Under the pieces are notes generated by a model. The model was given only the letters and a program-made list of their open reading frames with translations. It did not search any database and was not told where the DNA came from. A stretch of DNA of 64,000 nt from Panacibacter ginsenosidivorans (GTDB taxonomy: Bacteria > Bacteroidota > Bacteroidia > Chitinophagales > Chitinophagaceae), in assembly GCF_007971225.1 (NCBI RefSeq), contig NZ_CP042435.1:3661501-3725500 (forward strand), given 5' to 3'. Positions 1 through 9,858 of this stretch are shown piece by piece. Position 1 is the stretch's first letter. Each line of letters opens with the position of its first letter. Position numbers and translations under genes: made by a program.

Positions 1-2945
1 CTCGATTGCTAAGAGTACTTCTCTTATGCCCGCTGTTTATGTTAATTCTACAGCAATCATGGGCACAAAACAAAACTGTTTCAGGTAAAGTTTCAGATGA
101 AAAGGGTAATCCAATATCGGGTGCTTCTGTTCTTGCTAAAGGGACAAATGTAGGAACTGCAACAGATGCGTCTGGTAGCTTTTCCTTAAACGTACCATCT
201 TCAGCTTCTGTACTAGTGATCTCTTATGTTGGTTACGTTTCTCAGGAAGTAAGTATTTCTTCTACACAAAATGTTACGGTGATGCTACAACCGGAAAGCA
301 GCTCACTTAGTGATGTTGTGGTAGTTGGTTATGGTACTGCACGTAAGAAAGATTTAACCGGTGCAGTTGCATCAGTAAAGGAAAAGGACTTTAATAAAGG
401 TGTTATTACGGCTCCTGATCAGTTAATTCAAGGTAAGGCCGCAGGTGTTCTTGTAATTAATAATTCAGGACAACCTGGCGGTTCCACAACTATTAGAATT
501 CGTGGTACTTCTTCAATAAGATCCGGGAATCAACCCTTGTTCGTCATTGATGGAGTTCCTTTGTCAGGTGGGTCTGCACGGCCTGGCGCAACTGGAGGGG
601 ACTTTGGTAGTGATGGCGGCAATCCTCTCGCCTTTATCAATCCCAGTGATATTGCCAGCATGGAGATTCTGAAAGACGCTTCTGCTACAGCGATATATGG
701 TTCAAGAGGCGCCAATGGGGTAGTACTTATAACTACCAAGCGAGGTAAATCAGGAATTCCACAATTAGATTTAATTGCTTCTTCCGGTATTTCCAACACT
801 TTAAAAAAGTTAGAAGTATTGACAGGAGACGAATACAGAAGTGCGTTAAATAAGTACAATTTAACCAGTGGAGATTATGGCCAAAGTGAAGATGCATGGG
901 ATGCTATTTCCAGAACTGCATTAACACAGAACTATAATATCGCTATTGGAGGCGGTAATGAAAATGGAAGATACCGTCTTTCAGCTGGTTATTTAGATCA
1001 GCAGGGTATAATTGAAACGTCTGAACTAAAAAAAATAACAGCAAACTTAACTAGTAGCTTTAAATTTTTAGATAGTAAAAAGCTTGGCTTAGACATTAAT
1101 GTGTTAGTAACACAGACAAATGAAGATATTGCACCAGTTTCATCCTTTGTTGGATTTACCGGAAATGTAATAGCCCAAGCTTTGCAATGGAATCCTACTT
1201 TAAAAGTAAGAGATGGTGATTCAATAACCTATTTGGGAGGAACTACTATTAATCCACTGGCTTCACTGGAATATTATAAAGACAAAGCAAATGTAAATAC
1301 TATTATAGCAAGCATATCTCCGTCTTATAAAATTACCAAAGAGTTGGAATATAAATTCATCTATAGCGTTAATCGTCAGGTTGGTGTAAGAAAAGGTTAT
1401 GCAAACCGATTATTGAACCTACAGGGTATTCAGGACAGAGGTACAGCATTTATTGCAAATAATGAACAGACCAATCAACAAATTACCAATACACTGAACT
1501 TTAATAAAGAAGTTTCATCCGCATTGAATATTAATGCCGTGATCGGCCATGAATGGCTAATATATGACTCAAGGAGCAATTATGAAAGTGGATACGATTT
1601 TAATAATATTGGTTTAAATTATTATGATTATCTACAATATTCAACTTCTTCAGACAGGGCGATCGGTTCTTATTCATCTCCTTCCACAGAACTTCAATCG
1701 TTTTTTGCAAGAGCTATTTTAAATTATAAAGACAAGTATTTAGTTACAGGAACTTTTAGGGCTGATGGTTCAACAAAGTTTGGTGAAAATAACAAGTATG
1801 GTTATTTCCCATCAGTAGGCGTGGCTTGGAATATAATGAATGAATCTTTTATGAATGGAAATAATATTTTTAATAACCTTAAATTAAGGTTGGGTTGGGG
1901 TCAAACTGGTAATCAAGAATTTCCATCCGGAGCTTCTTTGAACAGGTTTTCTTTGGGTCAACAATCCATTTCCCGTACGAATTTTGGAAATCCTGACTTA
2001 AAATGGGAGACATCAACTACTAGTAATGGAGGTATTGATTTTGGTTTGTTCAAAGGACGATTGACTGGTTCTGTGGATTATTTCTATAAAAAAACGACCG
2101 ATGTATTATTTGAAAGAACATTAGCACAACCGGCACCTAATGGAAAAATATGGGTAAACCTGGATGGCTACGTTCTAAATAAAGGTGTTGAGATATCTGT
2201 CACTGGTGGCCTCATCAGACAAAGCGATATAAATTGGAATATAACCGGTAATGCTACTTTCCTAAATAATATAGTAAAAGGATTAACGGGCTTTTATGAA
2301 ACCGGAGTGTTGAGAGGGCAGGGTTTCTCCAATGTTTATGGACAAAGAGTAGTTAGCGGGCAACCATTAAATGTTTGGTATCTTGGAATATTTGAAGGAA
2401 TTGATAAAACAACAGGGCAAAGTATTTACACAGGCGGGGACCCTTCAGCAAATAAATTTTATGTAGGAAGCCCTAATCCTAAATTCCTGTTAGGCTTATC
2501 TACAGACTTTAGCTACAAGAAATTTACAGCAACCCTTAACATGAATGGTTCCTTTGGGCAATACATATTTAATAATACTGAAGCAACTGTACTTGGAATT
2601 GGAAATCTTGGAAGCAGGAATGTTGCTAAAAATGTGATAAATTCAGATGTTCAGGAGGCAATTTCAAATGCTCCGGCTCCATCAACAAGGAATCTTGAAA
2701 AAGGAAATTATGTAAAAATGTCTAATGCCACACTTAGCTACAGCATTGGTAATTTAGGGAAAGTGATAAAGAACTTAAATATTTCACTAACAGGACAAAA
2801 CCTTTTTATTATTACAAAATATACAGGGTTTGATCCAGAGGTAAATACGGATGGTGGCTTAGATGGTATTCCATCCCTTGGCATTGATTATGTTCCTTAC
2901 CCTTCAGCAAGGACGATTATTTTAGGTGTTAATTTCTCATTGTAG
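1..2945 (+). CDS. SusC/RagA-family TonB-linked outer membrane protein, 5' partial
   Basis: This is an outer-membrane TonB-dependent transporter of the SusC/RagA type, which takes up oligosaccharides or other polymers together with a SusD lipoprotein. The visible protein has a signal-peptide core ending in SWAQ near residue 20. A carboxypeptidase-regulatory-like domain follows (about 22-95), then the SusC-type motif DVVVVGYGTARKKDLTG near 103-119 and the plug signature SIRSGNQPLFVIDGVPL near 170-186. The rest is a long beta-barrel ending in LGVNFSL. The frame is open to the left edge. The first usable codon is a TTG at base 6 and the signal peptide lacks its usual basic N-terminus, so the true start is probably upstream of the window. 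SusD begins 26 bases downstream, so the two are likely cotranscribed. Family is certain; substrate is unknown. Confidence 0.95.
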   Translation, partial: RLLRVLLLCPLFMLILQQSWAQNKTVSGKVSDEKGNPISGASVLAKGTNVGTATDASGSFSLNVPSSASVLVISYVGYVSQEVSISSTQNVTVMLQPESSSLSDVVVVGYGTARKKDLTGAVASVKEKDFNKGVITAPDQLIQGKAAGVLVINNSGQPGGSTTIRIRGTSSIRSGNQPLFVIDGVPLSGGSARPGATGGDFGSDGGNPLAFINPSDIASMEILKDASATAIYGSRGANGVVLITTKRGKSGIPQLDLIASSGISNTLKKLEVLTGDEYRSALNKYNLTSGDYGQSEDAWDAISRTALTQNYNIAIGGGNENGRYRLSAGYLDQQGIIETSELKKITANLTSSFKFLDSKKLGLDINVLVTQTNEDIAPVSSFVGFTGNVIAQALQWNPTLKVRDGDSITYLGGTTINPLASLEYYKDKANVNTIIASISPSYKITKELEYKFIYSVNRQVGVRKGYANRLLNLQGIQDRGTAFIANNEQTNQQITNTLNFNKEVSSALNINAVIGHEWLIYDSRSNYESGYDFNNIGLNYYDYLQYSTSSDRAIGSYSSPSTELQSFFARAILNYKDKYLVTGTFRADGSTKFGENNKYGYFPSVGVAWNIMNESFMNGNNIFNNLKLRLGWGQTGNQEFPSGASLNRFSLGQQSISRTNFGNPDLKWETSTTSNGGIDFGLFKGRLTGSVDYFYKKTTDVLFERTLAQPAPNGKIWVNLDGYVLNKGVEISVTGGLIRQSDINWNITGNATFLNNIVKGLTGFYETGVLRGQGFSNVYGQRVVSGQPLNVWYLGIFEGIDKTTGQSIYTGGDPSANKFYVGSPNPKFLLGLSTDFSYKKFTATLNMNGSFGQYIFNNTEATVLGIGNLGSRNVAKNVINSDVQEAISNAPAPSTRNLEKGNYVKMSNATLSYSIGNLGKVIKNLNISLTGQNLFIITKYTGFDPEVNTDGGLDGIPSLGIDYVPYPSARTIILGVNFSL

Positions 2946-2971
2946 TAGTTATATCATATTAAATTTATTTT

Positions 2972-4492
2972 ATGAAACATATTAAAATATTATTCTTTTC
3001 ATTTCTTATTGGTGCATTTTTCTCCTGTACCAAATTGGATGAAACTTTTAGAAGTGAATTGTCGCAAAACACTTCAGGTAGTGTTACTGCGGGAGAATTA
3101 TTAATCAATGCTTACAATTCTTTAGGTACATTTCAAACCGGGAATATCTGGCATTTAGAAGAGCATACCTCAGATGAAATATTGGGACCTACCCGTGGTC
3201 CCGACTGGGATGATAATGGGCAATGGAGGGCTTTACACGCACACACATGGAATGCAGATCATGGTATTGTGAGTGGCGCATTTAGTGATTTGTTGAGTGC
3301 TCAGTTTGCAGCTTCAAATGTTTTGCAATTTAATCCCTCCGCACAACAGGCTGCTGAAGCCAGGTTTATAAGAGCATTAACTGTCTTTTTTGTACTAGAT
3401 GGTTGGGGGCAAGTCCCTTACAGGGAGGATTTGAATGATTACAGGTTAGATCCTACTACGCTTAAAGGAACAGAAGCTGCCGATTTTGTAATTTCTGAAT
3501 TGAATGCAATTCTAAATGATCTTCCTGATTCAGGACCAGCGTATACTGCAAATAAGAATGCAGCAAGATTTCTCCTAATGAAAACGTATTTAAATTATGG
3601 AGCATTTGCCGACAGAGCAAACCCAAGTTTTGACGCCGGTAACATGAATCAGGTTATAACATTGGCAGATCAAATAATCGGTTCTGGTAAATACGCTCTT
3701 AGTGCAGATTACTACGACAATTTTTCTCCGGATAATGATACAAAATCTACTGAAAATATTTTCACACTTTATAATCAGAATGGAGATCGTGGAGGAAATG
3801 TTCAAGGTACATGGTTTCAAATATCTCACTATAATATGGATCCGGGTGGATGGAATGGATTTGCTACTCTATCAGACTTTTATGATAAATTTGAACCAAC
3901 CGATAAAAGGATAGGCGAAGAATATATATATCCAGGTGCACGTCCAAATCCAGGACATAGAAGAAATGTTGGCTTCTTTATAGGACAGCAATACAATCTA
4001 ACAACAGATGCCGCTTTACAAGATAGAAAAGGCAATCCTTTATCTTTTACTCGTGAAGTTAGCCTTCGTGAAACTGGTAATAACCTTGAGGTAACTGGTA
4101 TAAGGGCTGTTAAATACGCTTATGATTACAACCATTATAACAGCCAGAATAACAATGATTGGGCACTTTTCAGGTACGCAGATGTATTACTGATGAAGGC
4201 TGAAGCACTTTTGAGAACAGGTGATGCTAGCGGTGCATTGGACATTGTTAATTCTCTCCGAACAGCACGTGGTGCATCTAGCCTTACATCTTTGAACGAA
4301 GCTAATTTATTGGATGAGAGGGGTAGGGAGTTTTATTGGGAAGGATGGAGAAGACAGGACTTAATTCGTTTTGGAAAATATTTAGATCTGTGGCAGGAAA
4401 AAACTGCTGATGATCCTAAAAATCTGTTGTTCCCGATTCCAAGTAATCAGTTAGCGGTTAATGCTAATCTGGAACAGAACCCTGGTTATTAA
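2972..4492 (+). CDS. SusD/RagB-family nutrient-binding outer membrane lipoprotein
   Basis: This is a surface lipoprotein of 506 residues that caps the SusC channel and binds the substrate. The N-terminus is a lipoprotein signal with lipobox FFSC, giving lipidation at Cys19. The helical TPR-like core typical of SusD follows. The C-terminal region has the family hallmark DVLLMKAEALLRTGDASGAL and then RGREFYWEGWRRQDLIRFGK. The length is normal for the family. It lies just downstream of SusC on the same strand and is followed by a strong hairpin terminator, so susC-susD looks like a closed transcription unit. No glycoside hydrolase lies in this unit, so the sequence does not reveal the substrate. 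Confidence 0.95.
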   Translation: MKHIKILFFSFLIGAFFSCTKLDETFRSELSQNTSGSVTAGELLINAYNSLGTFQTGNIWHLEEHTSDEILGPTRGPDWDDNGQWRALHAHTWNADHGIVSGAFSDLLSAQFAASNVLQFNPSAQQAAEARFIRALTVFFVLDGWGQVPYREDLNDYRLDPTTLKGTEAADFVISELNAILNDLPDSGPAYTANKNAARFLLMKTYLNYGAFADRANPSFDAGNMNQVITLADQIIGSGKYALSADYYDNFSPDNDTKSTENIFTLYNQNGDRGGNVQGTWFQISHYNMDPGGWNGFATLSDFYDKFEPTDKRIGEEYIYPGARPNPGHRRNVGFFIGQQYNLTTDAALQDRKGNPLSFTREVSLRETGNNLEVTGIRAVKYAYDYNHYNSQNNNDWALFRYADVLLMKAEALLRTGDASGALDIVNSLRTARGASSLTSLNEANLLDERGREFYWEGWRRQDLIRFGKYLDLWQEKTADDPKNLLFPIPSNQLAVNANLEQNPGY

Positions 4493-4515
4493 TTCAAATT
4501 ATTTTTATTTTATAT

Positions 4516-4543
4516 GAGGCTGGCCAACTGGTCAGCCTCTTTT
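4516..4543 (+). terminator. Rho-independent terminator after susD
   Basis: A ten-base stem, GAGGCTGGCC with GGTCAGCCTC (one mismatch), has the loop AACT and is followed by four T residues. It lies 24 bases after the susD stop. Confidence 0.8.
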
Positions 4544-4624
4544 CTGTATAGATAATTTTAATTAAGATATCTCTGAAAAAATGTAGGATAATTCTGGAAA
4601 ATGGCTTTAAGTATACTCTTACGA

Positions 4625-4759
4625 TGAAAGGATTGCGACGCAACGATGCCTAACCGGAGTTCCTGCGGTTGGGATCAAAATAAAATTGTTTTTTAGCTTT
4701 ATTTTTTTGTTCCAAAACTCCATATCGTTATTCAACATCGTTGCGTCGCACACTTATAC
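4625..4759. repeat. Dispersed intergenic repeat, two class A half-sites tail to tail
   Basis: A degenerate reverse half-site at 4625-4644 (right part TGCGACGCAAC intact) and a forward half-site at 4740-4759 face away from each other, so their tails point inward. This is the reverse of all other pairs in the window. The inner 95 bases form a loose inverted repeat: AACGATG at the left matches CATCGTT at the right. With the susD terminator it accounts for most of the 393-base gap before the next gene. Confidence 0.75.
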
Positions 4760-4885
4760 TGCGTTATGCGATTCATCAATGACTTTGCGTAATTGTAAAA
4801 AATACCATTTATAAGCACGTATTAAATATTGAGCAGGATGTTATGTTTGTATTGCCTTTTTGTAATTCAATACATTTGACTTAAT

Positions 4886-7800
4886 ATGAAAATGCGAAAA
4901 TTAATTCAGCGCATGATGTCTATAAAAATAATTGTTCATTTTTTCCTGTTTTTTTTCATAACCTTCTTTTGGGCTTGCGGGAAAAAAGGAAATGCAGCAA
5001 TTCCTTTATTTCAACTGCAAACAAATACCGGTATTGATTTTATAAACAATGTTCAAAATGAAAGGGACTTTAATATTTTTACTTATAGGAACTTTTATAA
5101 TGGTGGTGGAGTAGCTATCGGAGATATTAATAATGACGGGCTGGCTGATATTTTTTTTACTGCAAATATGTCAACCAATAAGCTTTACCTTAATAAAGGC
5201 AATTTTCAATTTGAAGATATTTCCGCAAAAGCAGGTATACAACAGTTACATCAATGGAGCACCGGAGTTGTAATGGTAGATGTAAATAATGATCACTGGC
5301 TGGATATATTTGTTTGCAATGCTGGTTACGAAAACAATCAGGTTCCGGAATGCAAACTCTTTATCAATAATCATGACCTTACTTTTACAGACTCGGCTGC
5401 TGCTTATGGTCTGACCAACCGAGGAGGGTACACAACGCATGCTGCATTTTTTGATTATGACCTGGATGGTGATCTTGATTGCTTTATTATTAACAATAGC
5501 TTTATTCCTGTTAATACACTTAACTATGCCAATAAACGTGACTTAAGAGCAAAGGATTGGCCTGTAGCTGATTTCTTGAAAGGTGGTGGCGATCACTTAT
5601 ACAGGAACGATAATGGAAAATATGTTGATGTAAGCGAAAAGGCAGGCATCCATGGTAGCCTTATAAGTTTTGGTTTAGGCGTAACGGTTGGTGATGTAAA
5701 TGGAGACCATTACCCGGATGTTTATGTTTCGAATGATTTTTTTGAAAGGGATTATTTATATATTAACCAGAAGAATGGAACTTTTCATGATGATATAGAG
5801 AATTGGGTACAACATTCCAGCCTGGCATCGATGGGTGCAGATATTGGCGATATAAATAATGACGGATACCCTGATATATTTACTACTGACATGCTGCCCA
5901 GTGATGATTATCGTTTAAAAACAACATCTTCTTTTGATAACATTGATGTATACAGGCTTAAAGAGAAATCTGGATTTTATCATCAATTCATGCAAAACAC
6001 TTTGCAATTAAACAACGGGAATGATAAGTTTTCTGAAATAGCTCACTACAGTGGTGTGGCTGCATCCGACTGGAGTTGGGGAGGCATTTTTTTTGATGCA
6101 GATAATGATGGCAATAATGATCTCTTTGTTTGTAATGGTATATACCACGATGTTACAAATCAGGATTTTATTGATTTTTTCGCCAATGACGTAATGCAAA
6201 AAATGGCTCTCACAGGTAAGAAAGAGCAGGTGGATACTATTATTAATAAAATGCCTTCTGTACCTATTCCGAATAAAGCATTTAGTAATAATGGTGATCT
6301 TACTTTCTCTGATAGTACTGATGAATGGGGGCTTGCTCAGCCTTCTTTTTCAAACGGATCAGCATATGGAGATCTTGACAATGATGGAGATCTTGATCTT
6401 GTAGTAAATAATGTAAATGAAAAGGCGTTTGTTTATAAAAATAATGGCGATAAGTTACACAGGAATAATTACCTGGAAATAAAATTAGAAGGTACAGCAA
6501 AAAACACTTTTGCAATTGGAAGTGCTATATTAGTGTATGCCGGAAAAGACATATTAACTCGTGAAGTAATGCCCAGCCGGGGTTTTCAATCTTCTGTTGA
6601 TTATAAGACTGTCATCGGGCTGGGAAATAAGAAACCGGATTCTCTTCAAATTATATGGCCAGATCTTTCAATAACAACTATCAATAATCCAACGCTAAAT
6701 AAGATCCTTTCAATCAGGTACAATGATACTACTGCCCGATATACAACAATACATACAGGTCCAAGAAAATCCAGCAACAGTGTCGCCCTGCTACAGCCGG
6801 TTGTGCAAAATTTCGAGAAACACACAGAAAATGATTATATAGATTTTTACGAAGAGCGTAATATACCGTTTATGCTTTCCAAAGAAGGCCCAAAAGCTGC
6901 TATTGGTGATGTGAACGGCGATGGTCTTTCCGATATATTTATAGGGGGTACCGCAGGCAATCCCGGCCAGATATATTTGCAATCAGCTAAGGGTTTCGTA
7001 AAAAAAGAAGAAGAAGATTTTAAGCGTTATGCAATGTTTGAAGATATTGCTGCATTCTTTTTTGATTGTGACGGCGACGGTGATCTCGATCTGTTCGTTG
7101 GTTCTGGCGGAAATGATCATCCGGTAGGTAGACTTGAAATGCAGAACCGCTTATATAGAAATGACGGTAAAGGAAATTTTACTGCAGATTCAAAAGCTTT
7201 ACCTGCGAGTGGAATGAATAATGCTACAGTTGTTGCTGCAGATTTCGACGGCGATGGTGATGTAGATCTTTTCGTAGGAAGCCGCAGTATTCCGCAAAAT
7301 TATGGCCCTTCACCTTATTCCTTTATTTACATCAACGATGGGAAAGGAATGTTTACTGATATAGCCAAAACAAAGAATCCAGATATCGCTAATATTGGAC
7401 TTGTAACTGGCGCTATATGGGCAGATGTTACCGGTGATAAAAAGGAAGACCTTATCATAGTTGGTGAATGGATGAATCCACGTATTTTTTCTTTCACCGG
7501 AGATCATTTTACTGAAATAAAAACAAACCTATCCGACATGTTTGGCTTATGGCAAGCCGTTGCTGCTGCAGATCTGGATGGTGATGGTGATATGGATATT
7601 GTATTAGGAAATATTGGAGAAAATTTTTATTTGAAGCCTAATAATAATAATCCTGTTAAACTTTGGATCAATGATTTTGATAACAATGGAACTGTTGATA
7701 AAATACTTACCAGATCAGTTAATGGAAAAGATGTAACAGTGTTTTTGAAGAAAGATGTTACAGACCAAATCCCATCTTTACGCAAAAATAATTTGCGCTA

Positions 7801-8257
7801 TGAAGAATTTGCTGATAAATCTTTTCAACAACTTTTTGCACCCGAGGTATTGCAGAAAACAGCTGTTAAACAATTTAATTATCCATCGTCATGTATTGCA
7901 TATAATGAAGGAAATGGAAAGTTTAAAATAACAGCATTGCCACAACAGGTTCAGTTCTCCAGTGTAAATGCCATTCTCTGCACTGATATAAATAATGATG
8001 ACAAAAGCGATATAATAATTGGTGGCAACAAGTTCGGCTTTCAACCGCAATTCGGACGCCTCGATGCAAGCTATGGTAGTGTGCTCAAAAATAATGGCAA
8101 TGAAAATTTCAGCTATCTGGAATATGCAGAGTCAGGCTTACAGCTCGATGGTCAGGTACGGGATATAAAGCTTATCAATATTAAAGGAGAAAAAAATATT
8201 TTATTTCTCCGAAATGATGATTACCCCGCCCTATACAAGGCAGGATCTTTTAAATAA
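4886..8257 (+). CDS. FG-GAP/VCBS repeat lipoprotein with ASPIC/UnbV domain
   Basis: This is a predicted surface lipoprotein of 1123 residues. Its long hydrophobic N-terminus ends in the lipobox FWAC (Cys31). Two blocks of FG-GAP/VCBS repeats with calcium-binding-like D-x-N-x-D-G-x-x-D motifs follow; for example DINNDGLADIF occurs near residue 80, and DLDNDGDLDL and DCDGDGDLDLF farther on. They probably form beta-propellers. Between them, about residues 525-602, lies an ASPIC/UnbV-type segment with GSAILVYAGK and SRGFQSSVDYKTVIGLG. Proteins of this architecture are often encoded beside SusC/SusD genes in Bacteroidota and are thought to bind extracellular ligands, but no exact role is established. 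It is on the same strand as susCD, separated by a terminator and a repeat. Confidence 0.9.
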   Translation: MKMRKLIQRMMSIKIIVHFFLFFFITFFWACGKKGNAAIPLFQLQTNTGIDFINNVQNERDFNIFTYRNFYNGGGVAIGDINNDGLADIFFTANMSTNKLYLNKGNFQFEDISAKAGIQQLHQWSTGVVMVDVNNDHWLDIFVCNAGYENNQVPECKLFINNHDLTFTDSAAAYGLTNRGGYTTHAAFFDYDLDGDLDCFIINNSFIPVNTLNYANKRDLRAKDWPVADFLKGGGDHLYRNDNGKYVDVSEKAGIHGSLISFGLGVTVGDVNGDHYPDVYVSNDFFERDYLYINQKNGTFHDDIENWVQHSSLASMGADIGDINNDGYPDIFTTDMLPSDDYRLKTTSSFDNIDVYRLKEKSGFYHQFMQNTLQLNNGNDKFSEIAHYSGVAASDWSWGGIFFDADNDGNNDLFVCNGIYHDVTNQDFIDFFANDVMQKMALTGKKEQVDTIINKMPSVPIPNKAFSNNGDLTFSDSTDEWGLAQPSFSNGSAYGDLDNDGDLDLVVNNVNEKAFVYKNNGDKLHRNNYLEIKLEGTAKNTFAIGSAILVYAGKDILTREVMPSRGFQSSVDYKTVIGLGNKKPDSLQIIWPDLSITTINNPTLNKILSIRYNDTTARYTTIHTGPRKSSNSVALLQPVVQNFEKHTENDYIDFYEERNIPFMLSKEGPKAAIGDVNGDGLSDIFIGGTAGNPGQIYLQSAKGFVKKEEEDFKRYAMFEDIAAFFFDCDGDGDLDLFVGSGGNDHPVGRLEMQNRLYRNDGKGNFTADSKALPASGMNNATVVAADFDGDGDVDLFVGSRSIPQNYGPSPYSFIYINDGKGMFTDIAKTKNPDIANIGLVTGAIWADVTGDKKEDLIIVGEWMNPRIFSFTGDHFTEIKTNLSDMFGLWQAVAAADLDGDGDMDIVLGNIGENFYLKPNNNNPVKLWINDFDNNGTVDKILTRSVNGKDVTVFLKKDVTDQIPSLRKNNLRYEEFADKSFQQLFAPEVLQKTAVKQFNYPSSCIAYNEGNGKFKITALPQQVQFSSVNAILCTDINNDDKSDIIIGGNKFGFQPQFGRLDASYGSVLKNNGNENFSYLEYAESGLQLDGQVRDIKLINIKGEKNILFLRNDDYPALYKAGSFK

Positions 8258-8314
8258 GTGCAACTGTAGTTATGCAAATAATTTTTTGGGTCTTTTGGAT
8301 AGGAATTGAGCATC

Positions 8315-8334
8315 GTTGCGTCGCACACTTGTGC
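8315..8334 (+). repeat. Dispersed intergenic repeat half-site, class A, solo
   Basis: The core is GTTGCGTCGCACACTTGTGC, one base from consensus. The preceding 30 bases resemble the outward tail. It lies between the 3' ends of two convergent genes. No opposing half is seen nearby. Confidence 0.75.
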
Positions 8335-8428
8335 TGTTTAATTAATGGCAGCAAAAAAGATTAGTAAATAGGGTAATAAATTTTTGTTATCCATTTGGAA
8401 GTGTCAGGCTCATTTATCCTGTCCGTAA

Positions 8429-9292
8429 TCATCGATTCAAAAGGTATAGCCGGTGCCGAATACTGGTGGTCCTGCATATAAAGGTCCATGGCGGTAAAAG
8501 CCTTTTTAACCGTACTTGCACCCCCCTTATTTCTGCTTCCAGTATCCTGCCCGGGAACATTCGTTTGAAAATGAATTCGTCTTCATTTTCTGTTGCTTTA
8601 TTAACTGGTATTGCAACCATTGTTTCATAACTGTTATCAGAAGCTAACCTTATGTTTAGCATAGGTGGGTCTGTTTGTTTTATATTTTCTGCAGCAATAT
8701 ATTTTTTTAAAGAATTGACCATTTCATTAACAACTGTGTCTGAAGGATAAGTTTTGAAATATTGCTTCGTAGTAATCAATAAAGTATCAACAACCTGTAT
8801 TTGTTTTACTACAATACCATACACACTTGCTTCTTCCTCTGCAAATTTTTTTGTATTCATCAATATGTTAGCAATTGTGGCTTTCAATTGTTGAGCTGTA
8901 AAATATTTTATAAGCCTTGTAAAAGGGTCGCTGCCTGTTTCAATATCTACGCGCCATGTTAGACCCGTTGAATCATTGCCTGCCTTAAAACATTTAAGTA
9001 AACTGCTCAATGTTATGCCTTGATCTTTGATGTTTATGGGAATATCTTCAAAAATGCCAGGTTGAATATGGAACGAAAAACCATTATAAACGAATTCGTT
9101 TAATTGCATTCCCATGCTGGTATTAAAAATCCGTGTCAAGCTTTCTTTATCTTGAAGGCGGCGATATAATCCTTTTGAATTGGCTTTAACTAGTATAGAA
9201 TTATTTAATTGAATATGGGCAGGTATAAAAATATAAGTTGACAACACAATTAGGGTAATGAAAGCCAGAATTAATAACAATCTTTTTTTCAT
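8429..9292 (-). CDS. Membrane-anchored GyrI-like / SRPBCC-type protein, frameshifted near its C-terminus
   Basis: The protein has an N-terminal membrane segment starting MKKRLLLILAF and probably a GyrI-like small-ligand-binding domain in its second half. I chose the ATG at 9292, which starts directly at the basic-hydrophobic signal; an in-frame ATG at 9331 adds 13 unlikely residues. The last 25 or so residues of the open frame (VQVRLKRLLPP onward) do not look like the family. Just before them is a run of six G (minus strand; 8521-8526). One extra G would continue the protein as GGASTVKKAFTAMDLYMQ and end near SKWITKIYYPIY at base 8361, which is the ending expected for this family. So the gene as given carries a one-base frameshift, either real or an assembly error. 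Function is otherwise unknown. Confidence 0.75.
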   Translation of the reverse strand: MKKRLLLILAFITLIVLSTYIFIPAHIQLNNSILVKANSKGLYRRLQDKESLTRIFNTSMGMQLNEFVYNGFSFHIQPGIFEDIPINIKDQGITLSSLLKCFKAGNDSTGLTWRVDIETGSDPFTRLIKYFTAQQLKATIANILMNTKKFAEEEASVYGIVVKQIQVVDTLLITTKQYFKTYPSDTVVNEMVNSLKKYIAAENIKQTDPPMLNIRLASDNSYETMVAIPVNKATENEDEFIFKRMFPGRILEAEIRGVQVRLKRLLPPWTFICRTTSIRHRLYLLNR

Positions 9293-9858
9293 ATAAGATC
9301 TTTGTAAAAAGTGCAAAATAATAAATAACAAAATATAGGCACCTCTTTTTAACCAATAACTGCTACTACTGTAAATAACTATTAAATTATCTTAAAGAAA
9401 ATCTTTATTTAAAACTTCTGTCTTTGGTATTCGCTATTGGCAATTTATTTAGCTGATCCTGATGAAAATGACTTTTAAGTTTATTCTGCAAAAAAGCGAT
9501 GGTCATAAATCATACTAAGAAAGTATTTAGTTATTAAAATCGGAAATTTTGAAAATAATAAAAGAAGCTAAAGGTTTTCCCTTTATCCTAAAACAGATAT
9601 TATCATTCGGTGCATCATTTCCTATTGTAATTAATGCAAAAAGTAAGGGATTATGCGGAAGCATTTCAGTTCTTCATTAATTAAATTATTAATTCCATAT
9701 AAAATAATTACCGAAATGAGTAAAATCATCTCTGTTCAATAAAGCCGGGGAAGCATCCCAAAAAAATTATCAAAAAAATACTAAATAAATTAGTGTTGAT
9801 AATTAAAATTACTTTACTTTTACTGCCTGCTTAATTTTGAAACTATAAACAAATTAAC
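9293..9858. other. AT-rich divergent intergenic region upstream of recA
   Basis: This 566-base stretch separates two divergent genes. It is very AT-rich and holds no copy of the dispersed repeat and no clear terminator. One frame (about 9548-9679, plus strand) stays open for some 43 codons from a TTG, but nothing supports it as a gene. A TAATTTTG box at 9832-9839 matches the Bacteroidota -7 consensus TAnnTTTG, but no -33 element lies at the right distance. Both promoters are presumably here. Confidence 0.4.

Noticed and set aside
9548-9679. A 43-codon frame upstream of recA
   Set aside because: TTG start only, no signal or domain, and composition like the surrounding AT-rich DNA.
9832-9839. 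TAATTTTG as the -7 box of a recA promoter
   Set aside because: It matches TAnnTTTG, but no TTG lies at the expected distance upstream, and the region is AT-rich enough for chance matches.
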